Assembly: GCA_003555185.1 (NCBI GenBank) | Contig: PWFZ01000117.1 | Coordinates: 1-8,974, forward strand | Length of the DNA: 8,974 bases | Origin: Balneolaceae bacterium | GTDB lineage: Bacteria > Bacteroidota > Rhodothermia > Balneolales > Balneolaceae | Direction of reading: 5' to 3' | Part shown: piece after piece, positions 1 through 7,728 of the stretch | Layout: each line of letters begins with the position of its first letter | Numbering within the stretch: the stretch's first letter is position 1 | Notes under the pieces: generated by a model | Seen by the model: the letters and a program-made list of their open reading frames with translations, nothing else | What the model was told of the DNA's origin: nothing | Database searches by the model: none | Translations under genes and position numbers: made by a program

Positions 1-24
1 CTTCAATAAGTCTCTTTTGATATC

Positions 25-44
25 GATCCCCCGGTGGGATTTTT
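25..44 (+). terminator. Possible rho-independent terminator of a convergent gene off the left edge
   Basis: ATCCC (26-30) pairs perfectly with GGGAT (36-40) around a 5-nt CCGGT loop. A G-T wobble at 25/41 could extend the stem, and TTTTT follows at 40-44. The arrangement works only for plus-strand transcription; read on the minus strand, the hairpin has no T-run after it. It would therefore end a plus-strand gene coming from the left, convergent with the minus-strand operon. The stem is short, so the call is tentative. Confidence 0.4.
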
Positions 45-70
45 AAGTTCCTTTTTATAAATCGAACTTA
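44..70. repeat. Small inverted repeat just beyond the end of the VWA gene
   Basis: TAAGTTC (44-50) and GAACTTA (64-70) are perfect 7-bp inverted arms around a 13-nt AT-rich loop. The repeat lies between the stop codon of the minus-strand operon (86-88) and the candidate plus-strand terminator. Neither strand shows a T-run after it, so it is not a classical terminator. It could stabilise the 3' end of the minus-strand transcript or be chance in AT-rich DNA. Confidence 0.3.
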
Positions 71-85
71 GGTTATTAAACAAAA

Positions 86-2194
86 TTAAGGAAGCGAAAC
101 TGTCCTGCGTAAAATCCATTCTGCAGATAAAAACAACAGGGCAATAAAAAACCAAAAGGATAGGTCACTTACATATTCTATACTTTCTTCAACCCGCTCA
201 ATAGATTCATTCTTATCCATTTGTTCCAATAATGTAAACATGGGTTCAAGCGAATTATCAGATAAAAATAAACCCTCTGTGCGGGCTGATAACTGCATAA
301 GAAGTTGATCGTTCCTTTTTGTATTTACGAACTCCAGGGTTGATTGACTTATATTAAATGATGTGGTTGCCTGGCCAATCTGACGGTCTCCTTTTTCTGC
401 GGTACCGTTAACTTCGTAAAAACCTTGTGGGAATGCCCCTAATTCAATCTCATAATTTCCATTTCCTATTGATCGCATTCTATAAGGTTGATTACTTTCC
501 TCTTCGCCATTATTTAGTTCTAATACAATCGATGCGTCCGATTCATGAGTTCCACGTTCATTAACCAACCTACCTCTTATTAATACCGACTCACTTTCTG
601 AGAATGAAGATTGAGCCGGTTCAAGAACAAGATTACGGTCATCAGGAGATGTTGCTGTCCATGAAACTATATTGCTGAATAATTGAGTATAAAAATCACT
701 CACGGCTTCATTGGTGGTTTTTTCAAACCGATGCCAGCCAAATGCATTTACAAATACATGACGCCTGTCAGTATCAGACTCTGTTACAAGAATAGGTATA
801 TCTGTGGCAGTACGTTGATATTCAGCTCCCAGTAATGTTGCTGATAAAGGGGATAAATTATAACGAGATCGCATAGATTTAAGTGTAGGAAAACGTCTGA
901 AATCGGGTTCATCATATTCAAGCAGCGGATGGGAATATCGTTCTGATTCCATAGTTAAATGGATATCCAAAATAGAGCCCGATGCGTTTACTGAATGGGG
1001 GAAATATGTTGATCTACCGGAATCTTGATAAGAATTTGGAGTTTGTATAACAACTATGGGGGTATCACTGTTGCTCTCCAGCCAATCATGCACCAATCCT
1101 TGTTGTCCCGGTAAACCATGCAGAACAATTAAATCATATTCCTGATTTGTTTCCATTGGATTTGGCCCGGCAAATACTCCATTTCGCAGTTGTGTTGTTT
1201 GAGTGACATCATTCTGCTGGTCAGATGCCATTACTCTTCGTATAGCTCCCACATCCGGATGTACTTCGAATGCCAGAGATAGTATCTGGGTTTTATCATC
1301 GAGTACTTCTACTGTGAAAATTTCAATATTGTTTTGCAGCGTAAACTCTTCGGGTAGTCCGGGAATGTTAACCTCAAACTCAAAAAATCCGGGTTCATCG
1401 AATTCTAAAGTAAATCTAACTTCGTGGCTGCTTGAAGACTCTGAAAAACGAACCTCTTCACTCTCAATGAGGTTACCTTCTTCAATGAGTTGTACATTTG
1501 CCGATTCTCCTGCATATCCATCCTGTTGAATATCTACTCGAATTGTCTCGGATGTGTTTGTATACGCTATTTGATTAAAGTCCACATTTGATATTCGTAC
1601 ATCCTGAACATCAGTAGTGTCGCCAATGGGAATTGTAAAAATAGGATTGGAGAGTTCTTGTGCGGAAAAAACAGGATTCCTTCCCCGGGTATAAATTCCA
1701 TCAGAAATAAGAACAGACGCTACTGATTCAGATTCATTTTCCGACATGTGCTCTATTACATGTTGAATATTGGTTGATGTTCCGCTTGCATCAACCTCAT
1801 CTCCATCATAAACATTTTCATCAAACAGATAAAATTGGTAGTTATAGTCATCGATAAAGGAGTTTCTCAGTTCCTGAATAAGCTGATTGTAAGTGCTTAA
1901 ACCATCATAATATCCTCTGGTTATATCCACACTCTGGCTGTTATCGAGATAGACGGAAATAGATGGTTTTTCAATTTCTACATTCTCATACTGTAGAAAT
2001 GGATTAAAGAGAAGCAAAATTAGAATGGTGAGTGTACCGGCACGTAAACCAATTAAGGTGATTTTCTTCCAGGAAGGGATAGAAGAAATGTATTGATAAC
2101 TCCACCAAGCCAGTAAAATACAAATTAGTAAAGTAACAATCAGCAAAAGGATTGGAAAAACCGGACTAAATCCTTGTATAAAAGCGCTGATCAT
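86..2194 (-). CDS. Membrane-anchored VWA-domain protein, likely partner of the adjacent MoxR ATPase
   Basis: This 702-residue protein has two N-terminal membrane helices (about 15-34 and 46-64) and one near the C-terminus (about 677-695). Lysines at 43-44 and the final RR at 696-697 suggest by the positive-inside rule that residues 66-676 face the periplasm. Residues 76-195 look like a von Willebrand A domain with a complete MIDAS: D84-x-S86-x-S88, a Thr in the GTSTN loop (138-142) and D165 in LISDG. Beta-rich Ig-like segments follow (about 196-298 and 525-615), with an alpha/beta stretch between them (about 352-385 onward) resembling a glutamine-amidotransferase-like fold. The only cysteine, C25, is in a membrane helix, so no GATase catalysis is possible. 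Starting 20 nt after moxR, it is the likely MoxR client. The architecture is related to, but not, classical BatA/BatB. The exact role is unknown. Confidence 0.8.
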   Translation of the reverse strand: MISAFIQGFSPVFPILLLIVTLLICILLAWWSYQYISSIPSWKKITLIGLRAGTLTILILLLFNPFLQYENVEIEKPSISVYLDNSQSVDITRGYYDGLSTYNQLIQELRNSFIDDYNYQFYLFDENVYDGDEVDASGTSTNIQHVIEHMSENESESVASVLISDGIYTRGRNPVFSAQELSNPIFTIPIGDTTDVQDVRISNVDFNQIAYTNTSETIRVDIQQDGYAGESANVQLIEEGNLIESEEVRFSESSSSHEVRFTLEFDEPGFFEFEVNIPGLPEEFTLQNNIEIFTVEVLDDKTQILSLAFEVHPDVGAIRRVMASDQQNDVTQTTQLRNGVFAGPNPMETNQEYDLIVLHGLPGQQGLVHDWLESNSDTPIVVIQTPNSYQDSGRSTYFPHSVNASGSILDIHLTMESERYSHPLLEYDEPDFRRFPTLKSMRSRYNLSPLSATLLGAEYQRTATDIPILVTESDTDRRHVFVNAFGWHRFEKTTNEAVSDFYTQLFSNIVSWTATSPDDRNLVLEPAQSSFSESESVLIRGRLVNERGTHESDASIVLELNNGEEESNQPYRMRSIGNGNYEIELGAFPQGFYEVNGTAEKGDRQIGQATTSFNISQSTLEFVNTKRNDQLLMQLSARTEGLFLSDNSLEPMFTLLEQMDKNESIERVEESIEYVSDLSFWFFIALLFLSAEWILRRTVSLP

Positions 2195-2214
2195 ATCTTA
2201 ATCCGATAAGAGTG

Positions 2215-3210
2215 TTACAGTGACTTAAGAAGCTTTTCGATAATGTTTACGGTAGTTAATCCCTCAGCTTCTGCTGCATAATTTGTTACAATTCGATGTC
2301 TTAGCACAGGAACAGCAATTGCCCGAATATCCTCAAGTTCAACATTATACCTTCCCTGTGAAAGGGCACGGGTTTTTGCTCCTAAAATTAAATATTGAGA
2401 AGCACGTGGCCCGGCTCCCCAGCCTAAATATTGGTTAACAAAGTCAGGAGCCATTTCAGTACCCGGCCTGGTTTTGGTTACTAATGTAACGGCTTTCTCG
2501 AGTACTTGTTTTGGAACCGGGACTTCACGAATAAGGTCTTGCAGCTCGAGAATTTCTTCTTTCTCAAGTATTGAATTTATTTCAATATTTCTTGGTGATG
2601 TGGTTTGAGATACGATATCCATTTCTTCATTTAATGAAGGATAGTCGAGCCAGATGTTAAACATGAACCTGTCAAGCTGAGCTTCAGGCAGGGGATAGGT
2701 TCCTTCTTGTTCAATGGGGTTTTGCGTTGCCAAAACGAAAAATGGTGGGTCCAATTTGTATCGTGTTCCTGATGCGGTAACATTAGACTCCTGCATGCCC
2801 TCTAAGAGTGCCGCCTGAGTTTTAGGTGGTGTACGGTTGATTTCATCGGCTAATACAATGTTGGCGAATATAGGGCCTTTTATAAACCGGAAGGATTTTT
2901 CACCTGTTTCTTTATTATCCTCGATAACTTCGGTGCCTGTTATATCACCCGGCATAAGATCAGGGGTAAACTGAACTCGATTAAATGTCAGATTCATTGT
3001 TTGTGCTACAGTGCGAATCAATAATGTTTTCGCAAGACCCGGTACACCAACAAGCACACAGTGACCTCTGGAAAACAGTGCAATTAGAAGTTGTTCAACT
3101 ACATCTTCCTGTCCTACAACTGCTTTAGAAATCTCGGTTCTTATACGTTGAAATGACTCACTGAAGAATGCTGCTGCATCTTCAGGTGATCGTGGGATTC
3201 TATTGCTCAT
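2215..3210 (-). CDS. MoxR-family AAA+ ATPase
   Basis: A 331-residue cytoplasmic ATPase of usual MoxR length. Visible motifs are Walker A GVPGLAKT (55-62), Walker B VLADE (119-123), sensor 1 in ATQNP (N164), the arginine-finger region LDRF (R181) and a sensor-2 arginine in GAGPRAS (R269). A helical AAA lid occupies about 235-320. MoxR proteins act as chaperone-like remodelling ATPases that usually serve a VWA-domain protein encoded nearby, to assemble complexes or insert cofactors. Here the VWA membrane gene follows directly. The start codon overlaps the surA stop as ATGA (3207-3210), implying translational coupling. No DUF58 gene, the usual third member of such operons, is seen between them; one could lie elsewhere. 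The family call is firm; the substrate is inferred. Confidence 0.95.
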   Translation of the reverse strand: MSNRIPRSPEDAAAFFSESFQRIRTEISKAVVGQEDVVEQLLIALFSRGHCVLVGVPGLAKTLLIRTVAQTMNLTFNRVQFTPDLMPGDITGTEVIEDNKETGEKSFRFIKGPIFANIVLADEINRTPPKTQAALLEGMQESNVTASGTRYKLDPPFFVLATQNPIEQEGTYPLPEAQLDRFMFNIWLDYPSLNEEMDIVSQTTSPRNIEINSILEKEEILELQDLIREVPVPKQVLEKAVTLVTKTRPGTEMAPDFVNQYLGWGAGPRASQYLILGAKTRALSQGRYNVELEDIRAIAVPVLRHRIVTNYAAEAEGLTTVNIIEKLLKSL

Positions 3211-4619
3211 TCTGTTCCAACCGGAGGTTGTTCTTCTGTTGGAGGCATCATCATATCATCCGGGGTGGAAACATCGTCTGGAACTTCAATTTTGTATTCT
3301 ACATATACACGATTACGGAGACTCGACAGCCATTTCTCCATTCTTTCCATCTGTTTTTGCTGTAGTGCAATATCACGAATCCTTTCGTAATCATCATCTA
3401 GATTAGCGATGTGTTCCGGAATATGCCGATCAAGCCTTACAATACGATACGCTTGTGTACCACGATTCCTTGTTGTGTATGGTGTAGGTTCTGATATATC
3501 GCCTTCATTCTCTAGTAATAATACCGTTCGGTAGAGGGAAGGTTCAAGTTCATCAATGGTGAATAATCTATCCTGAGTTTGATAATTCATCAAACGTCCC
3601 CCCATTACACTGGTTTCTTCATCTTCGGAATGTCTTCTAGCAAGATCACGAAATCGAACCCCTTCATTTAAAACGCTATCACGCAGAGCTTCAAGTTTAT
3701 TAATTGCAAACTCCTCATCAACACTGGTTTCATCAACTTGAATGAGAATATGGTTCGTTTCAATATTATCACCTGACCGTCTGTTTAAGCGAATAACATG
3801 ATAGCCGAAATCAGTTCTCACCACTTCAGAAATTTCTCCAGGTTCAAGTGCAGCGGCAGCAGCTGAATAACTTGAAACCAAATCATCAAGAGGCATCATC
3901 GGTAAAAGTCCGCCACGGGCAGCATTTGGGCCAGAACTGTATTTTCTCGCCATCTCTTCAAAATCCTTACCGTAAGTGGTAACAGAGTCTCTAAGTGCAC
4001 GAGCTCTTTGCAGCGCCTGATTTCTAGCATCATCAAGGGTTGGAGGAGTAATTACGATATGGGATAATCCAACTTGCTCAGGAATAGTGGGTAACTGTTC
4101 TTCCGGGATACTGTTAAAAAATTCTCTTACTTCCGGACGGGTAATTCTAACCTTCGCCATTTCTTTTCGCTGTACTTCTTGTGCAATCATTTGCTCACGG
4201 AATTGCTCTCTAAAATCTGCACGTATCTCTACAATACTTTGTCCAAATGCTTCTTCTAACGCTTGCTCACTTCCCGCTTGACGCACCATTTGCTGAATAC
4301 GCTGATCCATTTGGCGATTTACCATATCGTCAGAAACAATAATGGAGTCGACCTTTGCAACCTCAAGCATAGCATAGTTATCGATCATCGACTCTAAAGC
4401 ACTGTACCACAAATTTTCTGAGAAACTCACGTTTTGATTCTGTGCTTCCGCTTGCTGCATGTATTGAGCAATTTCCTGATCTACATCAGATTTTAAAATG
4501 ATGTTATCGTTTACGATTGCAACAATTCTATCTGTGGTTGTTTTATTCTGCGAAAAAGCACTGCTTACACTGATAATTGTAAACAATAGAAGTAAAATGG
4601 AGAATTTATTAAGTGTCAT
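3207..4619 (-). CDS. surA: SurA-like periplasmic peptidyl-prolyl isomerase/chaperone with two parvulin domains
   Basis: A 470-residue protein beginning with a Sec signal peptide (about 1-23; cleavage near AFS-Q). A SurA N-terminal chaperone region (about 29-150) is followed by two parvulin-type PpiC domains (about 184-280 and 288-396). The first keeps both conserved histidines, H187 in the opening strand and H274 in FGYHVI. The second keeps H290 but has R392 where the closing histidine is expected, so it may be weakly active or inactive. Residues 446-470 form a proline- and acid-rich tail with three methionines, and the protein is longer than E. coli SurA (428 residues). SurA escorts unfolded outer-membrane proteins through the periplasm and isomerises prolyl bonds. 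It starts 3 nt after the upstream isomerase-like gene and overlaps moxR by 4 nt. The symbol is given by family resemblance. Confidence 0.9.
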   Translation of the reverse strand: MTLNKFSILLLLFTIISVSSAFSQNKTTTDRIVAIVNDNIILKSDVDQEIAQYMQQAEAQNQNVSFSENLWYSALESMIDNYAMLEVAKVDSIIVSDDMVNRQMDQRIQQMVRQAGSEQALEEAFGQSIVEIRADFREQFREQMIAQEVQRKEMAKVRITRPEVREFFNSIPEEQLPTIPEQVGLSHIVITPPTLDDARNQALQRARALRDSVTTYGKDFEEMARKYSSGPNAARGGLLPMMPLDDLVSSYSAAAAALEPGEISEVVRTDFGYHVIRLNRRSGDNIETNHILIQVDETSVDEEFAINKLEALRDSVLNEGVRFRDLARRHSEDEETSVMGGRLMNYQTQDRLFTIDELEPSLYRTVLLLENEGDISEPTPYTTRNRGTQAYRIVRLDRHIPEHIANLDDDYERIRDIALQQKQMERMEKWLSSLRNRVYVEYKIEVPDDVSTPDDMMMPPTEEQPPVGTE

Positions 4620-4622
4620 AAA

Positions 4623-5531
4623 TCAATTTCTGTCTAAATTAGAGAAGTAGTCTGTGAGTTGTGATTCAATTTCGTCGATTGATATTTTATCAATTTCATT
4701 GTTAGATTCTACCTGAAGATAAAGATTACGAACGTAAGCGTTTGTTATTCTTCTTGATTTTTCCAGTTTAAGCCATTCTTGTATTTGAGGTATGAGCCAG
4801 TTAAAGTCTGGATGGTCACCTTCATTACGAACTTCACGAAGCTGAACAAAGTGATAATTGCCTCTGTAAAAGTGGATAGGGGAGATTTCGGATATTCCAA
4901 TGATGTCGAGATACCTGCTAAGCATTGGTATATCTGTTACTGCCATCGATACAGGCCAAAATTGGGTTGACTCCCGCAGCTGCAAATCAGGATTAATACT
5001 ATAGTTGTTTACGACTGTTTTCCATGCATTACCTCGCATTAAATCTCTTTTGGCGTTATCCGCTTCCGTTCGTGTATTTGTAGTTATGTGTCGGAAACGT
5101 ACATATCTTTCATCAAGTACAAATTTATCCCGGTTTGCCTGAAAATAATTTTGGGCTTCCTCCCTCGATACTTGTACTTCATCTTCACTCTGAGCTAAAA
5201 TATGTTCCTTGAGTGCATCTTCAAGCAATTGGTTTTTTAACCGGTCAAGTCTTTTTTTAATTTCTGGGTTTTCATCAAGCTGGAAACGTTCTGCTTCTCT
5301 GATCATAATTTGGGTATTCAACCACTGAGATCTGTAATTCTCAAGAGCACGGATTGTATCCTGTTCCATGGCTATTTTTGGAATATTAGCCATAGCTTCT
5401 TCAACGGTAAGAGTTTTATTCCCAATTTCTGCTAATATTGGAGAAGAATCTGCTTGATCAGTCGGAGTACAGTATGACAATAGAAATAAAATTGAGCTAA
5501 AAAAGAGAGCTCTTAGTAAGATATATTTCAT
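4623..5531 (-). CDS. PpiC/SurA-like lipoprotein with a degenerate parvulin domain
   Basis: A 302-residue protein with a hydrophobic N-terminus ending in LLSYC, so C21 is a plausible lipidation site, although Tyr before the Cys is unusual for a lipobox. Residues 30-130 are helix-rich and charged, like the SurA/PrsA N-terminal chaperone region. Residues 140-235 resemble a parvulin PPIase: the ends survive (H148 in FRHIT and H227 in NYHFVQL), but the glycine-rich central motif is replaced by the ESTQFWPV segment. It probably works as a holdase or weak isomerase anchored to a membrane, alongside the SurA encoded 3 nt downstream. Two parvulin-like proteins in tandem followed by moxR agrees with gene orders I recall from Bacteroidota. 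The start follows a 105-nt gap that may carry its own promoter. Confidence 0.8.
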   Translation of the reverse strand: MKYILLRALFFSSILFLLSYCTPTDQADSSPILAEIGNKTLTVEEAMANIPKIAMEQDTIRALENYRSQWLNTQIMIREAERFQLDENPEIKKRLDRLKNQLLEDALKEHILAQSEDEVQVSREEAQNYFQANRDKFVLDERYVRFRHITTNTRTEADNAKRDLMRGNAWKTVVNNYSINPDLQLRESTQFWPVSMAVTDIPMLSRYLDIIGISEISPIHFYRGNYHFVQLREVRNEGDHPDFNWLIPQIQEWLKLEKSRRITNAYVRNLYLQVESNNEIDKISIDEIESQLTDYFSNLDRN

Positions 5532-5567
5532 TTGAGAGTAAGGGCCATTAAAATATTCATTTCTAAA

Positions 5568-5598
5568 TAACTTTAATTACAACAGGACTTTATGCAAA
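5568..5598 (-). promoter_or_regulatory. Weak candidate promoter for the ppiC-surA-moxR-VWA genes
   Basis: Reading the minus strand in the 105-nt gap, TTTG (5598-5595) is followed after 19 nt by TAAAGTTA (5575-5568). This matches the Bacteroidota TAnnTTTG element at four of six fixed positions, with typical spacing. A sigma-70 reading, TTTGCA-17-TAAAGT, is also only partial. Transcription would begin some 30 nt before the start codon at 5531. No terminator is visible after nupC in this gap, so read-through from tdk-nupC is equally possible. Confidence 0.3.
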
Positions 5599-5636
5599 CG
5601 TTCTGCCAATTTAAAAAATTACATTTTAGGAGTTAA

Positions 5637-6971
5637 TTAAAATAACATTCCTGCTATTGTTGCAGTCATTAGGTTCGCTAATGAACCCGCAAGTACCGCA
5701 TACAAACCGAACTGTGCCAGTTCTGACTTTCTGCTCGGTGCAATGCCGCCAATTCCACCTATCTGAATGGCAATTGAAGCAAAATTTGCAAAACCACAAA
5801 GTGCGAAAGTAGCCATCGTGATAGATTTTGGTGATAGCACATCATCTGAAACCATATCAGCCAGCTGCAGATAGGCAACAAATTCATTTAAAACTACTTT
5901 TGTACCTAATAAAGAACCGAAGTTAACGGCATCTGCCCATGGAACGCCAATGGCAAATGCAATAGGGGCAAGTATCCATCCAAGGAGTGTTTCTATCGTA
6001 AGTTCTATTCCTTCGGGGAGTAATGAATTTATCCCCGATAATTCTCCGAAGTGAAACAAGAAGTAGTTTCCCATTGCAAGCAATGCAATGAATGCCAATA
6101 ACATAGCGCCAACATTTGCGGCAAGTTTTAACCCTTCTGATGCGCCACTGGCTGCGGCATCAATTCCGTTTGCATCCGGTGTTTCTACATCCATTTTCAC
6201 ACTTCCACGGGTTACAGGTTCAGATTCTTCAGGAAAGATGATCTTCGCAATAACCAAGGCAGCAGGAGCGGCCATTAATGAAGCACCCAATAGTTGCTCT
6301 GCAAACATTAGCCTTCCAACCTCTAGTGAAACTCCCTGGGCCAGAGCATAAGAATTACCCAACATTTGTACATATGCGGCCATTACTCCACCGGCAATTG
6401 TTGCCATACCACCGGTCATTACAGCCAATAACTCTGACTTGGTCATTTTATCTATGTATGGCTTTATAACAAGGGGAGCTTCTGTCTGTCCAACAAAAAT
6501 ATTCGAAATTACAGAGAGTGATTCTGCACCTGATGTACCCATCAGCTTTTGCATTCCCCGCGCCATATAATTTACTACAATCTGCAAAATGCCATAATGG
6601 TATAAAATCGCCGTTAATGATGCGAAAAAGACGATAGTAGGCAACACTTGAAAGGCAAAGAAGTGTCCCATACTTCCTTCCATGCCCGGACTTTTTGCGA
6701 GATCTCCGAAAATAAACTCAGCACCGGCAGTGGTGAAATCAAGCACAATTACGAAAAATGAAGAAACCCAGCTGAAGAAGTCCTTTGGCCACCCAAGAGG
6801 CGCCCAGAATTCTTCCATTTGCCTGCCTTTGAGAATAAATATGGCTAAAACAAATTGTATACCAAGTCCTTTAGCTACCAGACTCCAGTCAACATTTCTT
6901 CTATTATTACTAAAAAAGAGAGCAACACCAATAATGACGGCCATACCGATCAGGCCTTGGACAATATCCAT
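5637..6971 (-). CDS. nupC: Concentrative nucleoside transporter (CNT/NupC family)
   Basis: A 444-residue inner-membrane protein with many hydrophobic helices, typical of bacterial CNT carriers that import nucleosides with Na+ or H+. Signature segments are intact: GQTEAPL at 161-167 (nucleobase-contact Gln/Thr/Glu), [12 protein letters not shown] at 356-367 with E363 in the ribose-binding NEF motif, and CGFANFASI at 392-400, where F394, N396 and S399 line up by spacing with the substrate-binding F/N/S of Vibrio cholerae CNT. A polar loop lies at about 248-280. The ATG abuts the tdk stop codon (TAGATG), so translation is probably coupled and the pair forms an import-and-phosphorylate salvage module. 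Whether it prefers pyrimidine or purine nucleosides, and which ion it uses, cannot be read with certainty; linkage to tdk favours thymidine. Confidence 0.93.
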   Translation of the reverse strand: MDIVQGLIGMAVIIGVALFFSNNRRNVDWSLVAKGLGIQFVLAIFILKGRQMEEFWAPLGWPKDFFSWVSSFFVIVLDFTTAGAEFIFGDLAKSPGMEGSMGHFFAFQVLPTIVFFASLTAILYHYGILQIVVNYMARGMQKLMGTSGAESLSVISNIFVGQTEAPLVIKPYIDKMTKSELLAVMTGGMATIAGGVMAAYVQMLGNSYALAQGVSLEVGRLMFAEQLLGASLMAAPAALVIAKIIFPEESEPVTRGSVKMDVETPDANGIDAAASGASEGLKLAANVGAMLLAFIALLAMGNYFLFHFGELSGINSLLPEGIELTIETLLGWILAPIAFAIGVPWADAVNFGSLLGTKVVLNEFVAYLQLADMVSDDVLSPKSITMATFALCGFANFASIAIQIGGIGGIAPSRKSELAQFGLYAVLAGSLANLMTATIAGMLF

Positions 6972-7613
6972 CTATTCTTTGTTTTCTGGTTTGGAATGAT
7001 TTTTAGGAAGTTTTAAAGGGGGGAGAGGTTTACCCTTTTTAGTATCAACGGGAGGTCTGTAGCAGTGCCGGGCGCGTGGTTCGTAAGCATCTTTTTCGCC
7101 TACTAAAACCTGATCTTTATTCTCGACAACCCGTTGTGAGTAATGAGCCATAATTCCACTTTCCGAACAAATAGCATGAAGCTTTGTGACGTATTCCGCA
7201 ATAGCTAATAGTTGTGGCATAGGTTCAAAAGGTTTGCCTTCGAAATCCATATCAAGACCGGCTAAAATAACTCTTTTACCATCATTGGCCAGAGTATTTA
7301 CGACATCAATAATTCTATCGTCAAAAAATTGAGCTTCGTCGATACAGACAACTTTAGCAGAGGAGGTTAAAAGAATAATCTGATCAGCCGTATTTACGCG
7401 TATACCGGGGAGTGTTGACTGATTATGAGAAACAACTTCATCTTCACTATAACGATTGTCAACAGCAGGTTTTACTACTACAACTTCTTGTCCAGCAATA
7501 TATGCACGCTTGGCACGGCGGATAAGTTCCTCCGTTTTACCGCTGAACATACCTCCGCAAATAACTTCAATCCAACCTACATGATTAGGTACAAACCACG
7601 GCTCATTTATCAT
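6972..7613 (-). CDS. tdk: Thymidine kinase, type II
   Basis: A 213-residue cytoplasmic enzyme that phosphorylates thymidine to dTMP with ATP in pyrimidine salvage. The P-loop GGMFSGKT is at 20-27, the Walker B/catalytic stretch DEAQFF at 92-97 with presumed catalytic base E93, and GLDMDFEGKPF at 119-129. The substrate-binding lasso region spans about 145-185, ending in GEKDAYEPR. The zinc site that normally uses two Cys pairs is half lost: C149 is kept but the partner is S152, and C184 is kept but the position three before it is A181. The C-terminus (186-213) is a basic, proline-rich extension. The start fits family proteins from this phylum, which carry about 20 residues before the P-loop. 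It is first in the minus-strand run, with nupC abutting its stop codon. Confidence 0.95.
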   Translation of the reverse strand: MINEPWFVPNHVGWIEVICGGMFSGKTEELIRRAKRAYIAGQEVVVVKPAVDNRYSEDEVVSHNQSTLPGIRVNTADQIILLTSSAKVVCIDEAQFFDDRIIDVVNTLANDGKRVILAGLDMDFEGKPFEPMPQLLAIAEYVTKLHAICSESGIMAHYSQRVVENKDQVLVGEKDAYEPRARHCYRPPVDTKKGKPLPPLKLPKNHSKPENKE

Positions 7614-7649
7614 AAAAAAATTACTTCTTAATACATATGCTTATCGCGT

Positions 7650-7679
7650 GGAATATATCCTGTCATTCATTAAAACAAA
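7650..7679 (-). promoter_or_regulatory. Candidate promoter for tdk-nupC
   Basis: On the minus strand TTTG (7679-7676) precedes TATATTCC (7657-7650) by 18 nt, close to the Bacteroidota pattern TTTG-N19-TAnnTTTG with a good TATATT core. The -35 would be poor under a sigma-70 model (TTGTTT with a 15-nt spacer). Transcription would start near 7645, giving a leader of about 30 nt before the ATG at 7613. The leader has a T-run just before the ATG and only a weak purine stretch (AAGAAG) as a ribosome-binding signal, which is usual in this phylum. Confidence 0.4.
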
Positions 7680-7689
7680 AAGAGTAATT

Positions 7690-7703
7690 TTATCAATTGA
7701 TAA
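7690..7703. promoter_or_regulatory. Perfect 14-bp palindrome, candidate operator between divergent promoters
   Basis: TTATCAATTGATAA is its own reverse complement and sits between the candidate tdk promoter (7650-7679) and the candidate promoter of the secreted-protein gene (7729-7761). A dimeric helix-turn-helix regulator would bind such a site and could influence either direction. No regulator gene is in the window. The site is AT-rich, and a palindrome of this length is expected about once by chance in a window of this size, so only its location is suggestive. Confidence 0.35.
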
Positions 7704-7728
7704 TCATACCGTAATGCAGAATTATTAT

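Noticed and set aside
1..25. Possible 3' end of a plus-strand gene (stop codons at 7-9 and 18-20)
   Set aside because: The candidate terminator at 25-44 suggests such a gene, but too few codons are visible to choose a frame or recognise a product.
352..385. Reading of the VWA protein's alpha/beta part as an active glutamine amidotransferase
   Set aside because: The domain region resembling that fold contains no cysteine, so the class I catalytic nucleophile is absent. Coordinates here are residues of the protein encoded at 86-2194.
1203..1529. Plus-strand 108-codon open frame inside the VWA gene
   Set aside because: It lies wholly antisense to a gene with clear domains, has a Ser-rich composition typical of a shadow frame, and shows no recognisable motif.
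5590..5636. Terminator after nupC
   Set aside because: Only an AT-only 5-bp hairpin (AATTT/AAATT with a TTT loop) is present, with no GC stem, so termination between nupC and the lipoprotein gene is not supported.
6088..6351. Plus-strand open frames opposite nupC (also 6278-6469 and 6682-6999)
   Set aside because: They are antisense to strongly conserved transporter segments and have no motif or promoter of their own.
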